DNA from: Bacteroidales bacterium
Lineage (GTDB): Bacteria > Bacteroidota > Bacteroidia > Bacteroidales > VadinHA17
Length of the DNA: 64,000 bases
Direction of reading: 5' to 3'
NCBI GenBank assembly: GCA_021371855.1
Contig: JAJFVL010000055.1
Coordinates: 62,001-126,000 of the forward strand
The notes under the pieces are model-generated. The model was given only the letters and a program-made list of their open reading frames with translations. It had not been told where the DNA came from and did no database searches. Shown here one piece after another: positions 61,421 through 64,000 of the stretch. Position numbers and translations under genes: made by a program. Each line of letters begins with the position of its first letter. The stretch's first letter is position 1.

Positions 61421-61986
61421 AAACATTATCTCTTAACATCCTGGATATCGCGCAGAACTCAATCCGTGCCAAAGCAGATGAGATCTCAATTGAGATAAAA
61501 GAATCGTTTACAAATAACCGTTACCAGATAATCATAACAGACAATGGTACCGGAATACCAGAAAACATTCTTGAAAACGTCACTGATCCTTTTGTCACTA
61601 CAAGGACTAAAAGAAAGATGGGACTTGGACTTCCTCTTCTAAAATACCATGCTGAACTGGCCGGAGGAGGATTAAAAATTGATTCCAGGCCCGGAAAAGG
61701 GACAAAGGTTACTGCAGACTTTCTGTTCAATCATATCGACAGGCAACCGTTGGGAGATATTGTAGGAACAATAATAATACTTGTGGCATCAAATCCGGAA
61801 ATTAATTTTATTTACCGGCATGTAACAGATAATGGAGAATATAGTTTTTCCTCGAAGGAAACGAAAGAATATCTTGAAGTTGACACTTTATATGATAATG
61901 CTTTGCTTGAGGATATAGCTGGTATGATAGGTGAGAATCTTAAAGAAATTCAGGCATCAGGTTTAACATTTAAAGAAATGCAATAG
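61417..61986 (+). CDS. HATPase-domain protein, second copy
   Basis: GHKL ATPase of 189 residues. Histidine-kinase-type ATP site: N-box ILDIAQNSIRAKA (Asn14), G1 DNGTGIP, G2 KMGLGLPLLK; but no DHp/His phosphoacceptor domain. The C-terminal 70 residues (from GDIVGTIIILVASNP on) are unlike kinases and include a predicted alpha/beta region. Small HATPase genes of this kind stand beside hydD-hydB in bifurcating-hydrogenase operons; their role is unsettled. Start overlaps the PHP stop (ATGA). Confidence 0.83.
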   Translation: MKTLSLNILDIAQNSIRAKADEISIEIKESFTNNRYQIIITDNGTGIPENILENVTDPFVTTRTKRKMGLGLPLLKYHAELAGGGLKIDSRPGKGTKVTADFLFNHIDRQPLGDIVGTIIILVASNPEINFIYRHVTDNGEYSFSSKETKEYLEVDTLYDNALLEDIAGMIGENLKEIQASGLTFKEMQ

Positions 61987-62087
61987 CAAAGATCTATTGC
62001 CATTTGAGAAATAAAATAAATAATTTTAACCCGCAAATCTCAATGAGAAATGCAACAAAATAAAAATTAAACTAAACAGATAAAAGC

Positions 62088-62492
62088 ATGTCAAAAATCA
62101 CGTCATTGGCGGATCTTAAAAAGAAACGCGAAGAAATTAAGACCGGGTTGGACATCAGAATTAAGGCTATGGATCCTGAAAGTGTTGTTCAGGTAAAAGT
62201 AGCGATGGCAACATGCGGTATTGCATCAGGAGCAAAAGCCGTTATGGAGTTTTTTCTGGAACAACTCGAAAGGAGAAACATTGCAGCTATTGTAACTCAG
62301 ACAGGCTGCATGGGGTATTGTTATGCAGAACCTACTATTGAGGTTAAACTCCCGGGACAGGAACCTGTTGTGTTTGGCTATGTAGATCTCAAAAGAGCAG
62401 ACCAGATCATTGAAAAATACATTAAGACGGGTGAACTTGTTGATGGTATCATCCCAGTGAATTACCAATCTATTGATGACAAAAAAGAATAA
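62088..62492 (+). CDS. Thioredoxin-like [2Fe-2S] protein (HydD-like)
   Basis: Small subunit-type protein of 134 residues with a thioredoxin-like [2Fe-2S] ferredoxin fold. Cysteines: ATCGIASGA (Cys43) and GCMGYC (Cys74, Cys78); the second cysteine of the first pair is missing, as often seen in the HydD type, so cluster binding is not assured. KLPGQEPVVFGYVDLKRADQIIEKYI closes the fold. It is 12 bases upstream of the hydB-like gene and should be co-translated. Confidence 0.8.
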   Translation: MSKITSLADLKKKREEIKTGLDIRIKAMDPESVVQVKVAMATCGIASGAKAVMEFFLEQLERRNIAAIVTQTGCMGYCYAEPTIEVKLPGQEPVVFGYVDLKRADQIIEKYIKTGELVDGIIPVNYQSIDDKKE

Positions 62493-62504
62493 GGAGGAAA
62501 AATT

Positions 62505-64000
62505 ATGTCAAAGTACAGCATGCATCTTCTTGTCTGCGGTGGCACAGGTTGCCATTCTTCAGAAAGCGATGCTATTGTCTGCAATTTAAGGGATGAACTT
62601 GAAGCAAAAGGTTTAACCGACAATGTTCAGGTTATTCTGACAGGTTGTTTCGGCTTTTGCGAAAAAGGACCTATTGTGAAAGTAATGCCCGATAATACTT
62701 TCTATGTACAGGTTAAACCAGAGGATGCACAGACAATAGTTGAAGAACACGTTATAAAAGGAAGGAAAGTAACCCGTCTTTTATACAAGGATCCTGTAAG
62801 TAAGGAACCGGTTTCTGACTCAAAACATATGGGCTTTTTCAAAAAACAGCTCAGAATAGTTCTTCGTAACTGCGGATTTATCAATCCGGAGAATATTGAT
62901 GAATATATCGCACGCGATGGTTATATGGCTCTCGGAAAAGTACTTTCAGAGATGACCCCTGAAGATACCATTAAAGTGATAAAGGATTCAGGTCAGAGAG
63001 GTCGTGGTGGCGCAGGATTCCCGACAGGTCTCAAATGGGAACTGGCCCGCAAGAACCAATCCGATGAGAAATATGTGGTTTGTAATGCTGACGAAGGTGA
63101 CCCCGGAGCATTCATGGATCGTTCTGTTCTTGAAGGCGACCCACACTCAGTTCTTGAAGCAATGGCAATCTGCGGATACAGCATCGGAGCGTCAAACGGA
63201 CTGATATATGTGCGCGCAGAATATCCTCTTGCAATTCACAGATTGCAGGTTGCCATTAAACAGGCAAGAGAATATGGATTGCTTGGCAATAATATTATGG
63301 GCACCGGTTTTAATTTTGATATTAATCTCCGCTTTGGCGCAGGTGCATTTGTATGCGGTGAAGAGACTGCTCTCATTCATTCAATGGAGGGGCTTCGCGG
63401 TGAACCTACAGTGAAACCGCCATTCCCTGCAGAATCAGGTTTCCGTAGTAAACCTACTAATGTTAATAACGTTGAGACATTAGCCGCTATTCCTGTTATT
63501 ATCCTTAAAGGAGCAAAATGGTACTCAAGTATCGGAACTGAAAAATCAAAAGGAACAAAAGTATTTGCACTGGCAGGAAAGATAAACAACGTCGGGCTTA
63601 TTGAAGTTCCGATGGGTACTACGCTGAGAGAAGTGGTCTTCGAGATCGGTGGCGGTATAAGAAACGGCAAAAAATTCAAAGGTGTACAGACCGGTGGACC
63701 ATCAGGAGGTTGCCTTTCAGAAAAACATCTGGATATTCCAATTGATTATGATAACCTGATTGCAGCCGGTTCAATAATGGGCTCAGGAGGTATGATCATT
63801 CTTGATGAAGATGACTGTATGGTTTCAATGGCAAAATTCTACCTCGACTTCACCGTTGAGGAATCATGCGGAAAATGTGCCCCCTGCAGAATCGGTAATA
63901 AGAGGTTAAATGAGCTTCTTGGCCAAATCTGTGAAGGTAAGGGAACTATTGAGGATCTTGACAGACTGAAAAATATGAGTAATGTTATAAAAGACACTGC
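62505..64000 (+). CDS. hydB: NuoF-like subunit of electron-bifurcating [FeFe] hydrogenase, HydB (3' end outside window)
   Basis: NADH- and FMN-binding subunit that, with HydA and HydC, couples NADH and ferredoxin oxidation to H2 formation or the reverse. 498 codons are visible. N-terminal thioredoxin-like [2Fe-2S] domain with Cys11, Cys16, Cys48, Cys52; FMN/NADH site GRGGAGFPTGLKW (166-178) and CNADEGDPGAFMDR; SLBB-like region (VFALAGKI); and SCGKCAPCR (Cys455, 458, 461), the start of the 4Fe-4S site. The frame is open to the right edge; a full protein is about 600 residues. A true Shine-Dalgarno AAGGAGG (62491-62497) precedes the ATG at 62505, rare in this phylum. HydA should follow. Confidence 0.95.
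   Translation, partial: MSKYSMHLLVCGGTGCHSSESDAIVCNLRDELEAKGLTDNVQVILTGCFGFCEKGPIVKVMPDNTFYVQVKPEDAQTIVEEHVIKGRKVTRLLYKDPVSKEPVSDSKHMGFFKKQLRIVLRNCGFINPENIDEYIARDGYMALGKVLSEMTPEDTIKVIKDSGQRGRGGAGFPTGLKWELARKNQSDEKYVVCNADEGDPGAFMDRSVLEGDPHSVLEAMAICGYSIGASNGLIYVRAEYPLAIHRLQVAIKQAREYGLLGNNIMGTGFNFDINLRFGAGAFVCGEETALIHSMEGLRGEPTVKPPFPAESGFRSKPTNVNNVETLAAIPVIILKGAKWYSSIGTEKSKGTKVFALAGKINNVGLIEVPMGTTLREVVFEIGGGIRNGKKFKGVQTGGPSGGCLSEKHLDIPIDYDNLIAAGSIMGSGGMIILDEDDCMVSMAKFYLDFTVEESCGKCAPCRIGNKRLNELLGQICEGKGTIEDLDRLKNMSNVIKDT

Noticed and set aside
1..64000. CRISPR arrays, insertion sequences, prophage, toxin-antitoxin pairs, riboswitches
   Set aside because: No regularly spaced repeats, transposase, integrase, phage structural genes or recognisable riboswitch cores were seen in either strand.

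Overview
The window is a chromosomal piece of a Bacteroidota bacterium, most likely an anaerobic, fermentative member of the Bacteroidales/Marinilabiliales side of the phylum. The evidence is a PorE-like T9SS protein and a T9SS type A cargo protein, DUF3822 next to rsmD, TANNTTTG-type -7 promoter elements, few Shine-Dalgarno sequences, many lipoproteins, a DPP-IV-type peptidase, GH127, and genes of an electron-bifurcating [FeFe] hydrogenase. The species cannot be named from sequence reading alone. I saw no transposase, integrase, CRISPR array, rRNA or replication origin.

Layout. 1-7.6 kb: gcvT (cut by the left edge), a PorE-like OmpA/PD40 protein, an HPt-STAS gene pair, clpB and a flavin-reductase-like protein. 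7.7-13.8 kb: a large TerB-ABC transporter fusion, a siaB-siaC pair, a THUMP RNA methyltransferase and a small lipoprotein. 14-20.6 kb, leftward: rpsA, STAS, rnz, guaA and an S41 protease. 20.9-26.5 kb: nucleotide-sugar genes ugd, rfbA, rfbC, rfbD and a phosphohexomutase, with no rfbB. 26.5-31 kb: an AT-rich island with a GT-C-like membrane protein (possibly split), a GT2-GtrA protein and a methyltransferase; a C-terminal yjbQ remnant lies on its left and an intact yjbQ on its right in opposite orientation, followed by dodecin. 31.4-36 kb: a helical protein, a RecD-like helicase, DUF3822-rsmD, and tRNA-Asp flanked by two decayed tRNA-Asp fragments. 36-46 kb: secreted proteins of unknown function, an LtaS-like enzyme, Yip1, speA, a cold-shock protein and a 37-residue basic protein. 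46-52.4 kb: two secreted carbohydrate-active enzymes and aminopeptidase P. 52.6-57.8 kb: the three-gene proton-translocating transhydrogenase and a DPP-IV-like peptidase. 58.2-64 kb: DRTGG, HATPase, [FeFe]-hydrogenase-like, DRTGG, PHP, HATPase, HydD-like and HydB-like genes (the last cut by the right edge).

How the parts fit. The transhydrogenase and hydrogenase genes both balance reducing equivalents (NADH/NADPH, ferredoxin, H2). The DRTGG/HATPase/PHP genes around the hydrogenase-like protein look like a redox or H2-sensing module read through into the catalytic subunits. The ugd-rfb-phosphohexomutase block and the adjoining glycosyltransferase island probably serve surface polysaccharide or glycolipid assembly. 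Partner-switch signalling parts (HPt, two STAS proteins, SiaB-SiaC, two small HATPases) are spread over five loci. The most unusual items are the hydrogenase-linked module, whose hydrogenase-like protein keeps all four H-cluster cysteines but lacks the usual proton-relay cysteine; the tRNA-Asp locus with a 16-nt palindrome inserted in a dead tRNA copy and a third 3' fragment downstream; and the opposed, divergent yjbQ copies around the glycan island.
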